This document shows positions 63,641 to 64,000 of a stretch of DNA of 64,000 nucleotides, piece after piece. How positions within the stretch are numbered: the first letter of the stretch is position 1; each line of letters opens with the position of its first letter. The notes under the pieces were generated by a model, which saw only the letters and a program-made list of their open reading frames with translations, made no database searches and was not told the origin of the DNA. The DNA comes from JACVRW01 sp046735115 (lineage in GTDB: Bacteria > Actinomycetota > Thermoleophilia > Solirubrobacterales > Thermoleophilaceae), in contig JBKPSR010000059.1 of NCBI GenBank assembly GCA_046735115.1, forward strand, positions 1 to 64,000, given 5' to 3'. Position numbers and translations under genes: made by a program.

Positions 63641-64000
63641 GTGCTGGCAGTACAAAGGCCCACCCGAGCCCTGGCCGTCATCGTCGTAACCGCGTCCGCG
63701 ATCCTGACCGGCTGTCTCATCGACGCCGCCCAGAGCAAGGCCGCCCGCAACATGGAGCTCGCGATCCAGGACGACGCCGTCCTGCTCGAGGGCCAGTACA
63801 AGACCTGGCAGGGCGACAAGCCGTTCGGCTACGCGCAGGGCATCGGAGTCACGCGCATCCGGGTCAACATGCTCTGGTCCTACACGCTGCCAAAGCCCGA
63901 GTACGCCGCCAAGACCAAGCCGACCGTCCTGCACTACGACTTCAGCCGCTTCGACAACCTGATCGACCGCGCGGCCGCCAAGGGCATGCGCGTCCATCTC
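63641..64000 (+). CDS. Glycoside-hydrolase-like lipoprotein, cut by the right window edge
   Basis: First 120 residues only. Signal LAVIVVTASA then ILTGC, a lipobox with Cys about residue 25, so lipid-anchored. The start of a clan-A barrel follows: NMELAIQDDAVLLEGQYK, GIGVTRIRVNMLWSYTLP (first beta-alpha unit), HYDFSRFDNLIDRAAAKGMRVHL. The layout matches the preceding protein and the one at 37408. GTG 63641 has AAGGAG about 9 nt upstream. Its catalytic residues lie outside the window. Confidence 0.82.
   Translation, partial: MLAVQRPTRALAVIVVTASAILTGCLIDAAQSKAARNMELAIQDDAVLLEGQYKTWQGDKPFGYAQGIGVTRIRVNMLWSYTLPKPEYAAKTKPTVLHYDFSRFDNLIDRAAAKGMRVHL

Overview
The window is about 70% GC, gene-dense, and reads like a chromosome segment of a GC-rich Gram-positive actinobacterium. 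The gene set points to Thermoleophilia (Solirubrobacterales or Gaiellales): a dnaK-grpE-dnaJ-hspR operon, three-part PurSQL, inositol-1-phosphate synthase beside a CDP-alcohol phosphatidyltransferase and a PAP2 enzyme, a DUF6458-like mini-protein, many GTG/TTG starts and pervasive 4-base stop/start overlaps. This placement is inference from gene content and was not computed.

Layout. 1-2.85 kb: a Cys-type sulfatase (cut by the left edge) and its probable maturase, a formylglycine-generating enzyme. 2.85-9.6 kb: a degraded accessory stretch with small membrane genes, a tRNA-Val pseudogene, a frameshifted CPBP protease, an OpgC-like acyltransferase, a large CocE-type hydrolase, tRNA-Val, tRNA-Glu and a frameshifted HTH gene behind a possible SOS box. 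9.59-9.91 kb: a tRNA-Lys(UUU) split by a 245-nt group I intron, the most striking element here. 10.3-29.5 kb: a long leftward purine cluster. In transcription order it is GYD protein, purD, purE, purB, DUF1800, DUF1501, cupredoxin, EamA, purC, purS, purQ, purL, two damaged oligopeptide-type permeases, purF, recQ, purN, purH. purM and purK are not in the window.

30-37.4 kb: clpB, then a spermidine/putrescine-type ABC system (potABCD). 37.4-45.1 kb: a secreted glycosidase-like protein, the heat-shock operon, an FKBP lipoprotein, EamA and endonuclease III. 45.2-52.9 kb: an Asp-nucleophile alpha/beta hydrolase and a phosphoinositide/glycolipid block (GT-C-like membrane protein, PAP2, CDP-alcohol transferase, ino1), then a glycosyltransferase-PHP fusion and a UDG-like Fe-S protein. 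53-64 kb: more secreted glycosidase-like proteins, an RNA m5U methyltransferase, an EEP nuclease overlapping argF head to head, a blue-copper lipoprotein, and a thiO-thiS-thiG operon under a TPP riboswitch.

Two kinds of damage recur: frameshifts in 2.9-9.6 kb and lesions in both permease genes at 16.7-17.2 kb. Either could be real decay or assembly error; raw reads would decide. The heat-shock genes share a promoter-region motif (clpB and dnaK), and two distant intergenic gaps carry related hairpins with ACAATCCTGG-type arms.
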